Notes: generated from the sequence alone by a model not told the origin. 64,000 nucleotides of DNA from Verrucomicrobiaceae bacterium UBA1938 (GCA_002336895.1 DDFC01000042.1:248001-312000), one strand, 5' to 3'; numbered from the stretch's first letter, positions 43,604 to 53,259 are shown. Program-made: numbers and translations.

Positions 43604-44032
43604 TCAGCGACCGCCACCAAACAGGCCGCCGAAGCTGCTGCTGATGACGCTGGTGAGCACGCTCTGGATCTGGCTGCCGCTGGGATGATCTTCGTGGATC
43701 TGGCCCTGAGGGGTCAGCTTGTCGATGACCTGCGGGAGAAACTGCGCCAGCAGGGGCAGCACGGTGCTGTCCCGCATGCCCACCTTGGCGGCGAGAGCCT
43801 GGAGGGAGTCGAGGCCGATGGCCTGCTGCATCTGCTCGGGGCTGATGGGTTGATTGGCCCCGGTGCCCACCCAGGAGGAGAACGCCTCGCCAAAGCCTGC
43901 GGATTGAAATTTGGACATCATGCCGCTGAGGCCGCCGGCCTCGCTGAGCAGGCTGGAGAGCATGGCGGCGGGGTCCTGGCCGCCGAGCATGCCGCCCAGC
44001 GCGTTTTTGGCGAGAGAATCGAAAAGTCCCAT
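43604..44032 (-). CDS. YidB-family (DUF937) protein
   Basis: 142 residues. It is Gly- and Ser-rich at both ends (GLFDSLAKNALGGMLGG; SSSFGGLFGGGR), with the YidB core AFSSWVGTGANQPISPEQMQ followed by KVGMRDSTVLPLLAQFLPQVIDKLTP. It is a small cytosolic protein of unknown function. It sits just upstream of the DevC-like permease on the same strand, 44 bp apart. Confidence 0.85.
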   Translation of the reverse strand: MGLFDSLAKNALGGMLGGQDPAAMLSSLLSEAGGLSGMMSKFQSAGFGEAFSSWVGTGANQPISPEQMQQAIGLDSLQALAAKVGMRDSTVLPLLAQFLPQVIDKLTPQGQIHEDHPSGSQIQSVLTSVISSSFGGLFGGGR

Positions 44033-44193
44033 AGAGGCGGCGAGTGTGCGGGAGGGCGGTGGAAAGTCAAGAGGGCTGGAGGGAATGGCGCGGAGGATTG
44101 TGGCAGCGGCCGTTCTTAAACCGCACTGCTCTTGACCCGCCTTTTCCTCCCGCTACCTTCTCCGCCCCCTAACCCTTAAAAACCACACCAGCC

Positions 44194-46032
44194 ATGAGCC
44201 AGACACACGAATTCCAGGCCGAAGTCAAACAAGTCCTCGATATCGTCATTCACAGCCTCTACACCGACCGCGAGATCTTCATCCGCGAGCTGGTGTCCAA
44301 TGCGTCTGATGCGATGGAGAAGATGCGCCTCACTCAGCTGACGGAGAAGGAGGTCTTTGACGACACCGCCGCGCTGGAGATCAGCATCACCACGGATGAA
44401 GCCGCCCGCACGCTGACCATCGCCGACCACGGCATCGGCATGACGCGCGCAGAGCTGGTGGAAAACCTGGGCACCATCGCCCACTCGGGCTCCAAGGCCT
44501 TTGCCGCCGCGCTGAAGAATGCGGGCAAGCAGAACGACGCGCAGCTCATCGGCCAGTTTGGCGTGGGCTTCTACTCCGCCTTCATGGTGGCGGACAAGGT
44601 GGAGGTGCACACGCACTCCTGGCGCGAGGACGGCGAGCACCTCATCTGGACCAGCGACGGCAGCACCAGCTACACCATCGACGACTCGTCCGATCAGGCC
44701 CGCGGCTGCAAGATCGTGCTGCATCTGAAGGAAGATGCGGCGGAGTTTGCCCAGAAGCACCGCGTGAAGCAGATCCTGGAGAAGTATTCCAACTTTGTGA
44801 GCTTCCCCGTCATGCTGGACGGCGAGCGCGTGAACACGGTGGAGGCGCTGTGGCTGAAGTCGAAGGATGGCATCACCGATGAGCAGTACACGGAGTTTTA
44901 CCGCTTTGCGGCGCACGCCTTTGACGAGCCGAGCTACCGCCTGCATTTCCAGGCCGAGTCTCCCATCGTCATCAATGCGCTGCTCTTCACCCCGACGCAG
45001 AACATGGAGTCCTTTGGCATGGGCCAGATGGAGCCGAATGTGGGGCTGTACTGCAAGAAGGTGCTGATCGATCCGAAGCCGAAGAAGCTGCTGCCAGAGT
45101 GGATGCGCTTTGTGCGTGGGGTGATCGACAGCGAAGACCTGCCGCTGAACATCTCCCGCGAGTCCATGCAGGACAGCGCGCTGGTGAAGAAGCTGGGAGA
45201 CGTGGTGGTGAAGCGCCTGCTCAAGCACCTGGACAAGGAAGCCGTGGAGGACCCGAAGAAGTACAATGAGTTTTACTCGAACTTCAGCCGCTTCTTCAAA
45301 GAGGGCATCGCCACGGACTACACGAACCGCGATGCCATCGCCAAGCTGCTGCGCTTTGAGTCCAGCATGACTGAGTCTGGCGAGACCGTCAGCCTCAGCG
45401 ACTATGTGAAGCGCATGAAGGAAGGCCAGAAGGAAATCTACTACCAGGTGGCCACCTCCCGCAGCACGATCGAAAGCGGACCGTATGTGGCCGCCTTCAA
45501 GGCCAAGGGCTACGAGGTGCTCTACATGTTTGAGCACATCGACGAGTACGTCATCTCCAGCCTGAACAAGTTTGAGGACAAGGACCTTAAGTCTGTGAAC
45601 GCCCCGGACATCGACCTCGGCGACAGCAGCGAGGAGGGCGAGTCCCTGGCGGAAGCTGATGCCAGCTCCCTCTGCGACTGGATCAAGGAGCGCCTCTCCA
45701 CCCAGGTGGAAACCGTGCGCACCGGCAAGCGCCTCGTCGGCAGCCCCGCTCTGGTCCTCACCCCCGAGGGCGAGATGAGCCCGCAGATGCGCCAGATGAT
45801 GAAAGCCATGGGCAAGGACGGTGAAATGCCCGGCTCCAAGGTCATCTTCGAAATCAACCCGCGCCACCCGCTGGTGCGCAATCTCTCCGGCCTCCGTGCC
45901 AAGGATCCCGAAACCGCCGGGCTCATCACCGAGCAGATTCTGGACAATGCGCTGCTCTCCGCCGGGCTGCTGGATGAGCCGCAGCGGATCATCGAGCGCA
46001 CGCAGAAGCTGATGGAGAAGCTGTCGGCGTAA
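44194..46032 (+). CDS. htpG: Molecular chaperone HtpG (Hsp90)
   Basis: 612 residues. The N-terminal ATPase has DREIFIRELVSNASDAMEK, IADHGIGMTRAELVENLGTI and LIGQFGVGFYSAFMVA, which are the GHKL nucleotide-binding motifs. The middle domain has GVIDSEDLPLNISRE, and the C-terminal dimerisation domain is present. The length matches bacterial HtpG (about 620). It folds client proteins in the cytosol. An intrinsic terminator follows the stop. Confidence 0.95.
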   Translation: MSQTHEFQAEVKQVLDIVIHSLYTDREIFIRELVSNASDAMEKMRLTQLTEKEVFDDTAALEISITTDEAARTLTIADHGIGMTRAELVENLGTIAHSGSKAFAAALKNAGKQNDAQLIGQFGVGFYSAFMVADKVEVHTHSWREDGEHLIWTSDGSTSYTIDDSSDQARGCKIVLHLKEDAAEFAQKHRVKQILEKYSNFVSFPVMLDGERVNTVEALWLKSKDGITDEQYTEFYRFAAHAFDEPSYRLHFQAESPIVINALLFTPTQNMESFGMGQMEPNVGLYCKKVLIDPKPKKLLPEWMRFVRGVIDSEDLPLNISRESMQDSALVKKLGDVVVKRLLKHLDKEAVEDPKKYNEFYSNFSRFFKEGIATDYTNRDAIAKLLRFESSMTESGETVSLSDYVKRMKEGQKEIYYQVATSRSTIESGPYVAAFKAKGYEVLYMFEHIDEYVISSLNKFEDKDLKSVNAPDIDLGDSSEEGESLAEADASSLCDWIKERLSTQVETVRTGKRLVGSPALVLTPEGEMSPQMRQMMKAMGKDGEMPGSKVIFEINPRHPLVRNLSGLRAKDPETAGLITEQILDNALLSAGLLDEPQRIIERTQKLMEKLSA

Positions 46033-46054
46033 GGCTGCCAAGAAGATCAGAGCG

Positions 46055-46090
46055 CCCTGCGGTGAGTGATCGCCGCAGGGTGTTTTTTTT
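46055..46090 (+). terminator. Intrinsic terminator after htpG
   Basis: 8-bp stem (CCCTGCGG with CCGCAGGG) followed by TG and eight Ts, 22 bp after the htpG stop. Confidence 0.9.
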
Positions 46091-46104
46091 GTGGCGTCAG
46101 CAGA

Positions 46105-46323
46105 GTGGTCCGCACAACGCGAAGCCAGCCGAAGGCAATCCTCTGAGCGGTGCGCTAGTCCTACGAGCTGCGTGCTACGATTTGCCTGTGTAGAAACCCA
46201 GCGCTCATTTCCCTGCGGCACGCTGGAGAGCATTCGCGGTCGATCTGGGTGAAGAAGGGTACGCTGGGTGGCACGAGCCGCACAGAGGATTGCCTTCGGC
46301 TGGCTTCGCGTTGTGCGGACCAC
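46105..46323 (-). repeat. REPIN-like element with perfect 41-bp terminal inverted repeats (copy 5)
   Basis: 219 bp. The left arm (46105-46145) and right arm (46283-46323) are exact reverse complements over 41 nt, starting GTGGTCCGCACAACGCGAAG. The inner 137 bp contains AGAAACCCAGCGCTCATT and ACGCTGGG blocks shared with other copies. It lies just past the htpG terminator and upstream of ruvA, in the orientation opposite to copies 2 and 4. Confidence 0.85.
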
Positions 46324-46438
46324 TATGGGGGAGCAGCCTTCGGCCTGGAGGGGGCAGTTTTGTCGTGCGTGTGTGGTGGATGTTGAGAAGCTGCAAACCA
46401 GTGCTTGCACCTTTGCGGCCTTCCGCCTTCATGGCGGC

Positions 46439-47044
46439 ATGATCGCCTTTCTTCGCGGCCGACTGGCCGAAGCTCTTCCTCATCGTGCCACGCTGGATGT
46501 TCATGGCGTGGGGTATGTGGTGCTCATTCCGCTGAGCACCTTCGACAGGCTGCCGCAGATGGGCGAGGAAGTGCAGCTGCTGACGCATTACCACGTGACG
46601 GAGCGCGAGCATACGCTCTTTGGTTTCATGACCTCGGATGAGCGTGATCTTTTCCGCCTGCTGATGGACCGGGTGTCGGGCATCGGGCCGAAGATGGCGC
46701 TGAGCGTGATCAGCGGCATGCCGGTGGCGGCGTTTAAAGATGCGGTGATCAGCGGGGATGTGAAGTCGCTCTCCCGCATCAAAGGCGTGGGTGGCAAGAC
46801 CGCCGAGCGCATCGTCCTCGAGCTCAAGGACAAAGTCGGCGTCGTCGATGCCTGGCAGGCCGCCCGCAGCGCCAAAGGTGCCCACGATCCAAAACAGGAG
46901 GCGCAATCAGACGCGGTGCTGGGCCTGATCGCGCTGGGCTACAAGCAGAGCGAGGCCATCAAGGTGGTGAATGATCTGGCCAAGCAGCCGGGCATGGATA
47001 CAGCGGACAAGCTGATCAGGGAGGCGCTGAGGAATCTGAGCTGA
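46439..47044 (+). CDS. ruvA: Holliday junction branch migration complex subunit RuvA
   Basis: 201 residues from the ATG at 46439. It starts MIAFLRGRL, followed by LDVHGVGYVVLIP, the HhH motifs VSGIGPKMALSVIS and IKGVGGKTAERIVLELK, and the C-terminal domain AVLGLIALGYKQSEAIKVV. The length matches E. coli RuvA (203). With RuvB it moves Holliday junctions during recombination. No ruvB or ruvC is in the window. The frame extends upstream into the repeat, but the ATG before MIAFLRG is the natural start. Confidence 0.92.
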   Translation: MIAFLRGRLAEALPHRATLDVHGVGYVVLIPLSTFDRLPQMGEEVQLLTHYHVTEREHTLFGFMTSDERDLFRLLMDRVSGIGPKMALSVISGMPVAAFKDAVISGDVKSLSRIKGVGGKTAERIVLELKDKVGVVDAWQAARSAKGAHDPKQEAQSDAVLGLIALGYKQSEAIKVVNDLAKQPGMDTADKLIREALRNLS

Positions 47045-47085
47045 GGCTAGGCAGTGTTTGTAAACCTTGGCGAGGCAGGCGCTTT

Positions 47086-47172
47086 GCGTTTTGGAGTGCG
47101 CCGGTCCTCCGGCGCTTTCGAGTAACTCATGGCCTGCGGAAAGCTCCAGAGGGCTGGAGCACTCCAGGACGC
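47086..47172. repeat. Short inverted-repeat element, second family
   Basis: 87 bp. The ends GCGTTTTGGAGTGC and GCACTCCAGGACGC pair at 12 of 14 positions. Each half also holds its own small hairpin (GCGCCGG with CCGGCGC, CTCCAG with CTGGAG). No sequence relation to the REPIN-like family. It sits between ruvA and the large cytochrome-like gene. Confidence 0.55.
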
Positions 47173-47248
47173 TGTCGCGATCTACAGAGTGCCGAGGCTG
47201 ACTCAACGCCGAGGTTTTCAAACACGACGAGCAAGCGGGACGCTTGCG

Positions 47249-49987
47249 CTACTTCAGGCTCTTGATGTACAGAATCAGGCTTTCGATCTGGGAGTCGTTG
47301 AGGATGCCGGAGTAGATGGGCATGCCGGTGTCGAATTTTTCGAAGCCTTTCACGACTTTGGCGCTGGGGGTCAGGATGGATTCGCGGAGGTAGGCTTCGT
47401 CGGCTTTGAATTTGCCTTTCTGGCCTTTGGCGATTTCGCGTTCGCTGCCATAGAGGCCCTTCCAGCTGGGGCCTACTTTGCCGACGAGGGTGCCGTCGGT
47501 GCTGTGGCAGGCCATGCAGCCAAACATCTGGTAGAGGCGCTCGCCTTCTTCGGCTGTGGCTTTCACAGCAGCGGCGGCGATGGCTTTGCGCGGTGTCAGG
47601 TCCACCTTCAGGTTTTCGTCAAAGCCTTCCTTTTTGGCGTCGAAGGTGAGGAGTTCCCAGGGAGAGAAGTAGGCGGTGTTTTCGGCCTTGAGGCCGTCGG
47701 CGCTCTTGAGGCCCCAGCCGATGCGCATCTGGTGGATGCCGGCCTTCATGTCGGGGAAGCCGACGAGCACGCTCATGCCGTCCTTGCTCAGGTAGGCGCT
47801 GCTGGCGGTCATCCATTCCTGGCCGCTGCTGCCGTCGGGTTTGAGGTGGGGAGAGCCGTACTCAAAGGTGCGCTTGTAGTTCCAGCGCTCGCCATTGTAG
47901 CTGTCGGGATTGGTGGCCAGCGTGGGGTCCAGCTTGGCATTGAAGCGCAGGAGGAGGCCTTTGTCGGTAGGGGTGACTTCCTTGATGAGCACGCGCGGCT
48001 TGTCGGTGTAGCGCACGCGGGCGAGGCCGCTGATCTTTTTCACTACTGTGCCCCAGACCTGGAAGCCGGTGACGTAGAGCTGCCCATCGGCGGGATTGAC
48101 GACGGCATTGAGCGTGGGGAAGTCGAAGTTACGATTAAAGCTGACGACGGCGGCCTGCGGCTTTTCAAAGTGCGTGTTCATCAGCACGCGAAAGAGCTCG
48201 GGACGGTTGTAGCCGATGTGGATCAGCTCATCATTCACTGGCCCCATCTTTGCGCCGATGAGCCAGGTCTGTGTGACACCGCTCGGATTCACCGGATGCG
48301 GCAACCAGGTGAGGGGCTCCGTGATCGTCTCAGGATACTTCTCCTTCGGCGCGATGGTTGGCAGGTGGCCGTAGAAGTGATGGTCGGAGATGATGTGCAG
48401 CGGAGTGGAGGGGACGTAGTTGCCCTGCTGGTCGCTGGCGGTGACGAGGCCCGTTTTTGGATTCACGCCGATGAAGGGCTGACGCAGGCCGTAGCCGATG
48501 ACCTCGATGGATTTGCCATCGGGTGCCACTTTGATGACGGTGCCGTTGTGCCTGCCATAGGTGGTGCCTTCCTGGCCGCCTTTGGAGATGTAGAGCTCGC
48601 CCTTGGGTCCGAGCTTCATGGAGTTGGGGAACTCACGCGTCTCGGCGGTTTGAGCGAAGAGATTGCAGAACATCTCGTAGCGGTCGCACTCCTTGTCGTT
48701 GTTGGTATCGACGAGCTTCCAGATGCCGTTGCGGTCAAAGACAAGGATGTCGCTGCCACGCACGACGATGCTCATTGGCTCGTGCAGGCCGCTGGCAAAG
48801 CGTTTCCAGGTGACTTTTTCGAGATCGCCCTTCAGGCCGGAGATGAGCCAGACATCGCCATCGAAGGTGACGCCTGCGGCATCGCCCTGGTCGTTGAGGA
48901 AGGCGAGATCTGCGAGGCGGACGTTGCGCTTCCATGGGTTGTCGAGGGGAAGCGGGATTTCGTCGATGACGTAGGCGTCGGGTTTGGTGGAGAGTGTGGC
49001 CTTGGTGGTGAGGGTTTGGGGCCAGTGATGTTTGATCTCAAGAGGTGAAAATTTTGCTCCAGTAGTCGTGTTTACAGGGGCGCGATTGACATCCATGACA
49101 GAAAGAATCACCAAGTTTCCTTTTTCCGATGCAGGAAGGAGAAGAACAAGATTCTTATCGCTTAACTTCAGTTTGGCGTCTGCTCCCCCCTGGGGTGTCG
49201 CGTCAATTTGTAACGACAGATTCGACTCTGGGACTGGCTTTATCTTATACCCGAAATCAGTTTTTTGATTTTGATCTGAGGTCAATTGGGGAAAGCTCGC
49301 CAGCACCAAAACAATGTCCTCACGATGTGGGGCGACTCCCAAAGTGACATCAAAAAGCTGAGCCGATGCATGTTTTGCAAAAACCATCTCAGCGCGAATA
49401 CCTTCGATGTCCATCTCCAGGGAGTTCGAACCATCGTCTCTTGCTGTCCATCCTTTGAAAAGGATGTGCTCTTTGCTCAAAGGCCCTCTCCCCACCTCCT
49501 CCGGGCTCGGTGTCGCCTCGCGGGGATCGGTGAAGCTTGGCTTGTCGCCGATCTGCCAGCCGGGATAGATGCCATTTGCGAGCCACACCTTGCCAATCGG
49601 CTTTGGCAGGTATTCCTGACCGTCCTTCGTTTTCTGGCCTGCCACATGGTAGGAGCCGGGGGCTAGGGCGTCGGGCGTGACGGGAGGCTTGCCACTCTCG
49701 CCTTCCCAGATGGCGGCGATGCGGAGGAGGTCGGTGTCAAAGCAGGCCCAGAGGTTGTGGCCGAGATTGAGGATGATGCCGCGTGGGGTGAGGTTGTCCT
49801 TGGGGAAGCCTTCGCCGACTTCGCGGGCATCCAGCACGCTGCTGAAAAAGGGGAAATCCTTCTCCACGAAGTCTCCCCATGGTGATGGCGTGGCGGGTGC
49901 TTCGGCTGCCTTGGGCTTGGCGGGCTTGTCGGCGGCAAGTGCGCAGGTGGCGAGAGAGAGGAGCGCGAGGAGCGAGCGGGACTTCAT
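47249..49987 (-). CDS. Large secreted PVC-type c-heme protein (DUF6797/NHL-like dehydrogenase)
   Basis: 912 residues from the ATG at 49987. A signal peptide (LLALLSLATCALAADK) is followed by a DUF6797-like region. Next comes a beta-propeller/dehydrogenase-like region (VTFDGDVWLISGLKGDL, KLGPKGELYISKGGQ, YGLRQPFIGVNPKTG). The C-terminal cytochrome c domain has heme motif CMACH, in MFGCMACHSTDG. It probably acts in the periplasm on a sugar or other reduced substrate and passes electrons to the heme. It is monocistronic. Confidence 0.75.
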   Translation of the reverse strand: MKSRSLLALLSLATCALAADKPAKPKAAEAPATPSPWGDFVEKDFPFFSSVLDAREVGEGFPKDNLTPRGIILNLGHNLWACFDTDLLRIAAIWEGESGKPPVTPDALAPGSYHVAGQKTKDGQEYLPKPIGKVWLANGIYPGWQIGDKPSFTDPREATPSPEEVGRGPLSKEHILFKGWTARDDGSNSLEMDIEGIRAEMVFAKHASAQLFDVTLGVAPHREDIVLVLASFPQLTSDQNQKTDFGYKIKPVPESNLSLQIDATPQGGADAKLKLSDKNLVLLLPASEKGNLVILSVMDVNRAPVNTTTGAKFSPLEIKHHWPQTLTTKATLSTKPDAYVIDEIPLPLDNPWKRNVRLADLAFLNDQGDAAGVTFDGDVWLISGLKGDLEKVTWKRFASGLHEPMSIVVRGSDILVFDRNGIWKLVDTNNDKECDRYEMFCNLFAQTAETREFPNSMKLGPKGELYISKGGQEGTTYGRHNGTVIKVAPDGKSIEVIGYGLRQPFIGVNPKTGLVTASDQQGNYVPSTPLHIISDHHFYGHLPTIAPKEKYPETITEPLTWLPHPVNPSGVTQTWLIGAKMGPVNDELIHIGYNRPELFRVLMNTHFEKPQAAVVSFNRNFDFPTLNAVVNPADGQLYVTGFQVWGTVVKKISGLARVRYTDKPRVLIKEVTPTDKGLLLRFNAKLDPTLATNPDSYNGERWNYKRTFEYGSPHLKPDGSSGQEWMTASSAYLSKDGMSVLVGFPDMKAGIHQMRIGWGLKSADGLKAENTAYFSPWELLTFDAKKEGFDENLKVDLTPRKAIAAAAVKATAEEGERLYQMFGCMACHSTDGTLVGKVGPSWKGLYGSEREIAKGQKGKFKADEAYLRESILTPSAKVVKGFEKFDTGMPIYSGILNDSQIESLILYIKSLK

Positions 49988-50036
49988 GGGCGGTGAGAGA
50001 GAACAGGCGTGGCGGCCCGAATCTGTCAATCATGGA

Positions 50037-50065
50037 GTGGTCCGCACATTCCATGGGCGGCCTGG
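50037..50065 (+). repeat. Degenerate single REPIN-like arm
   Basis: Begins GTGGTCCGCACATTCCATGGGCGG, matching the first 12 bases of the terminal arm of the larger elements; the matching second arm is not present. Weak copy. Confidence 0.4.
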
Positions 50066-50211
50066 AGGGCCAGAAGCCGCGCTGGGAGAGTGCGGAGGTG
50101 GCTGGCCGTCTGGATCTGTGGCGCTCGGTGTGACAAGATCTGTGTTTCACCGATCCCAAGGCTCTCAAAATAGCCTGATGTGGGGATCGTGAGTGGAAGG
50201 TGTGCGGGGTT

Positions 50212-51939
50212 ATGCTTCTTGTCCTGATGAGCCTCCGCAACCTATTGGCCAAGCTGCCGCCACGTCCGCGACTGTATGCCGCGACGGCGATCTATGGGGT
50301 GGCGGGCGGAGGCATCGCGGTGGCGTTTCATGAGTGCATTCAGCTGCTCTACAGCCACACGTTTGAGGCCTGGGCGGTGCAGGCGCCGGAGTCGTTTGCG
50401 TGGCGCACGCTGGTGCTCATGCTGGCGGCGGCGCTGGTCTCGGGCGTGCTGCTGCATGTGGCGGGTCCGGCTGCGGCGGGCAGCGGCATCCCGCAGTTGA
50501 AGCTGGCTTTTTGGAAGGAGTTTGGCTGGTCGTCTCCGCGCATCATGTGGGTGAAGTTTGTGGCGGGGGCGCTGAGTATCGGCAGCGGGATGAGCCTGGG
50601 GCGGGAGGGTCCCTCGGTGCAGATGGCAGGCACGCTGGGGTCGGTGATGGCCACGCGGCTGGGGCTGGTGAAGTCGAAGCACCGCATGCCTGCGGCGGCG
50701 GGTGCGGCGGCAGGACTGGCGGCGGCCTTTAACACCCCTCTGGCGGCGGTGACGTTTGTGCTGGAGGAGATCATCGGAGATCTGAACAGCCGATTTCTGG
50801 GGAATGTGCTCATGGCATCGGTGATCGGTGCGCTGGTGGTGCACGGCACGCTGGGTGCGGAGCCTGCCTTCAGCATGGTGGTGACGAAGGAGCCGGGCTG
50901 GCAGGTGTATGTGCTGACGCCGTGGGTGGCGGCGTGCGCCACGTTTGCGGGTCTGTTGTTTCAGCGGGGCAGTCTGGGCCTGCGCGGGTGGTCGCGCACG
51001 CAGCGGACGCTGCCGCCGTGGGCAAGGCCTGCGGTGGGCGCGCTGCTGACGTGGGTGCTGGGCGTGCTGGTGTGGAAGGCCACCGGGCGGCTGGGCGTGT
51101 TTGGCCTGGGGTACCATGATCTCTCAGATGCGCTCTCCGGGCATCTGACTTGGGAGCTGGCGGCTCTGCTGCTGGCAGCCAAGCTGCTGGCCACCGTCCT
51201 GTGCTATGGGCTGGGGGGCTGCGGGGGCATCTTTTCCCCGACGCTGTTTTTTGGCGGCATGGCCGGATTGGCGGCTGCGGGACTGGCGCAGATGGTGCTG
51301 CCGCTGCATGAGGCAGACATGGTGGTGCTGGCCGTGGTGGGCATGTGCGCCTGCCTCGGCGCGGTGGTGCGTGCACCGGTCACGGGCATCCTGATTGTCT
51401 TTGAAATGACGCACCAGTTTTCTCTGGTGCTGCCGCTCATGCTCGGCGCGCTGGTGAGCCAGGCGATCAGCCGCCGCATGATGCACGCAAACTTTTACGA
51501 GGCCGTGCTGGAGCAGGATGGCCACCACCTCAGCCACATCATCCCGCCGCGAGATCTCGGTGCCTGGCAGCAGATGCCGGTGTCCAGCATCGCGAATTTT
51601 CATCCGGTTTCTCTTGATGATCCGGGGCCTGACGAGATGCGCGCCGCGCTGGAAAAGCATCCCTATGCCAGCTTTCCCGTGGTGAAGGATGGAAAGGTGG
51701 CGGGCCTGCTGACGCGGCGGGAGATGGAGCGTGCACTGGTGAGCCAGGAGACACCCGAGTGCGAGCCTGCGGTCACGGCCGAGCCGCAGGAGAGCATCGG
51801 TGCCATCCAGTCGCGCATCATCGAGTCACGCGCAGGCATCGTGCTGCTGTGCGATGAGAAGCAGGGGCTGCTGGGCGTGGTGACACTGCACGACCTGCTG
51901 CGTGCGCAACTGGCCTATGGGAGTGCGGGGCAGGATTGA
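50212..51939 (+). CDS. ClC-family chloride channel/transporter with CBS domains
   Basis: 575 residues from the ATG at 50212; a GTG at 50200 and an ATG at 50227 are in frame. The ClC ion-pathway motifs are GSGIPQLKLAFW, GREGPSVQMAG (gating Glu) and GGCGGIFSPTLFFGG. About ten to twelve helices are present. The C-terminal cytoplasmic part has two CBS domains (IANFHPVSLDDPGPDEMRAAL and VVKDGKVAGLLTRREMERALV), likely nucleotide-sensing. It transports Cl- or F-, perhaps as a proton antiporter, in the inner membrane. The 220 bp before it hold the repeat arm and no other gene. Confidence 0.88.
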   Translation: MLLVLMSLRNLLAKLPPRPRLYAATAIYGVAGGGIAVAFHECIQLLYSHTFEAWAVQAPESFAWRTLVLMLAAALVSGVLLHVAGPAAAGSGIPQLKLAFWKEFGWSSPRIMWVKFVAGALSIGSGMSLGREGPSVQMAGTLGSVMATRLGLVKSKHRMPAAAGAAAGLAAAFNTPLAAVTFVLEEIIGDLNSRFLGNVLMASVIGALVVHGTLGAEPAFSMVVTKEPGWQVYVLTPWVAACATFAGLLFQRGSLGLRGWSRTQRTLPPWARPAVGALLTWVLGVLVWKATGRLGVFGLGYHDLSDALSGHLTWELAALLLAAKLLATVLCYGLGGCGGIFSPTLFFGGMAGLAAAGLAQMVLPLHEADMVVLAVVGMCACLGAVVRAPVTGILIVFEMTHQFSLVLPLMLGALVSQAISRRMMHANFYEAVLEQDGHHLSHIIPPRDLGAWQQMPVSSIANFHPVSLDDPGPDEMRAALEKHPYASFPVVKDGKVAGLLTRREMERALVSQETPECEPAVTAEPQESIGAIQSRIIESRAGIVLLCDEKQGLLGVVTLHDLLRAQLAYGSAGQD

Positions 51940-51954
51940 GCTGATGTGATGCCC

Positions 51955-53184
51955 TCAGTCGAGGCGCACGGCGGCGCAGACGGCGGCGAGGACGCGGCTC
52001 AGGTTGGCGACGCCGCCGGGTTCGTCGAAGCCGTTGCCGAGCTTGGGCTGCCAGGTGTCGCGGCTGTGATCCTGTTCGGGCTGGGGAATGAGGGTGAGCT
52101 TTGGATCGTACTGGCCGTCTTTGCCGCCGAGCTTGTAGATGACGAGATCGAGCGAGGGAACGATGTAGAGGCAGAAGCCACCGGCGCCGGATTTCCAGAA
52201 GGCGTCCTTCGGTACACCGGCCACGTGGCCATCCTCGTTGTGCTCAAACTGCAGCGAGAAAGGCGTGTGTGGATTGTAGGGGCTCCAGGTCTGGCATTTT
52301 TTGATGTAGTCGGCAGGAACGAGCTGCTTGTCCTTCCACTTGCCACCGTGGGCGAGGCAGTAGCCCATGCGCAGGGCATCGGTGGCATGCAGGGCGGTGC
52401 TGCCAGCGCCGTTCGCATGGGGCATCACGTAGTCGCCACGGTGCAGGCAGTAGTCCCAAGCACCCCAGCCCTGGGGTTTGGCGAGGCGGGTGTCGATGTA
52501 GTCCTTGAGCTCCATGCCGGTGACGTGGCGCAGCACGATGCTGGCGATGTGCGGGGAAGGGGAGGAGTAGGAGTAGCCTGCACCGGGCTCGATCCAGAGC
52601 GGGACATTGAGGGAGGATTTGTCGAGGTCACGGATGTTCTGACCGGGCACGGGCTTGAGAGGGCGGGTTTTGGGATCGCCCTTCACATAGCCGCTGGGGG
52701 TCTGGCCTTCGCCCCAGTAGCCGGCGGTCATGCAGAGGAGTTGTCCCAGGTTGATGTCGGCCTTGCGCGGATCATTGAGGGGAAAGGCTTCGGGCAGGTA
52801 CTGCTCGGTGAAGACCTTGGTATCGAGGCCCTGGGGGATCTTGTCCTTGAACTCGTGCAGCATGATGCCGCATGCGATGCTGCAGAAGGCCTTGCCGGTG
52901 GAGGCCATGTCGGGATTGCAGTTGCGGCTGGCGCGGCCGAAGTACTTTTCAAAGACGAGGTAGCCTTTGTGCACGACGAGGAGGCCGCCGTGCGCGGTGG
53001 CGCGCTCGGAGAGAATGTAGGCTGGCTCGATCTTGCTGAGGTCCATGCCAGCGAGATCGCGGCATTGCTTTTCGGTCTTGGCCTCGCGCCAGCCGCCTTC
53101 GCTATCGGGTGGCGGGAAGTAGGTGTCTGCGGCGTGCAGGGAGAGTGAGGCGAGGGCGAGGGCGGTCAGGATGCGGGAGCTCAT
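51955..53184 (-). CDS. Secreted serine hydrolase (beta-lactamase class C/DD-peptidase-like)
   Basis: 409 residues. A signal peptide (RILTALALASLSLHA) precedes a penicillin-binding-like domain: GGLLVVHKGYLVFEKYFG and the SxxK motif STGKAF (Ser95, Lys98). A Tyr-containing motif GAGYSYSSPS is the second active-site element. A third KTG-type motif is not obvious. It probably hydrolyses a peptide, ester or lactam in the periplasm. It converges on the ClC gene. Confidence 0.8.
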   Translation of the reverse strand: MSSRILTALALASLSLHAADTYFPPPDSEGGWREAKTEKQCRDLAGMDLSKIEPAYILSERATAHGGLLVVHKGYLVFEKYFGRASRNCNPDMASTGKAFCSIACGIMLHEFKDKIPQGLDTKVFTEQYLPEAFPLNDPRKADINLGQLLCMTAGYWGEGQTPSGYVKGDPKTRPLKPVPGQNIRDLDKSSLNVPLWIEPGAGYSYSSPSPHIASIVLRHVTGMELKDYIDTRLAKPQGWGAWDYCLHRGDYVMPHANGAGSTALHATDALRMGYCLAHGGKWKDKQLVPADYIKKCQTWSPYNPHTPFSLQFEHNEDGHVAGVPKDAFWKSGAGGFCLYIVPSLDLVIYKLGGKDGQYDPKLTLIPQPEQDHSRDTWQPKLGNGFDEPGGVANLSRVLAAVCAAVRLD

Positions 53185-53259
53185 GGTGGTGAAGCACCAT
53201 GAAATGCCCGGCGTGCTCTGGCGAGCGTGATTTTAGAATCAGGCGGATTTTGCCGCAGC

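Noticed and set aside
44176..46410. Long minus-strand open frame opposite htpG and running into the repeat
   Set aside because: htpG is unambiguous on the plus strand; the antisense frame continues across the inverted repeat and has no protein-like motif.
47129..49048. Long plus-strand open frame opposite the large c-heme gene
   Set aside because: Same reason: a compositional shadow; the minus strand carries the signal peptide and CMACH motif.
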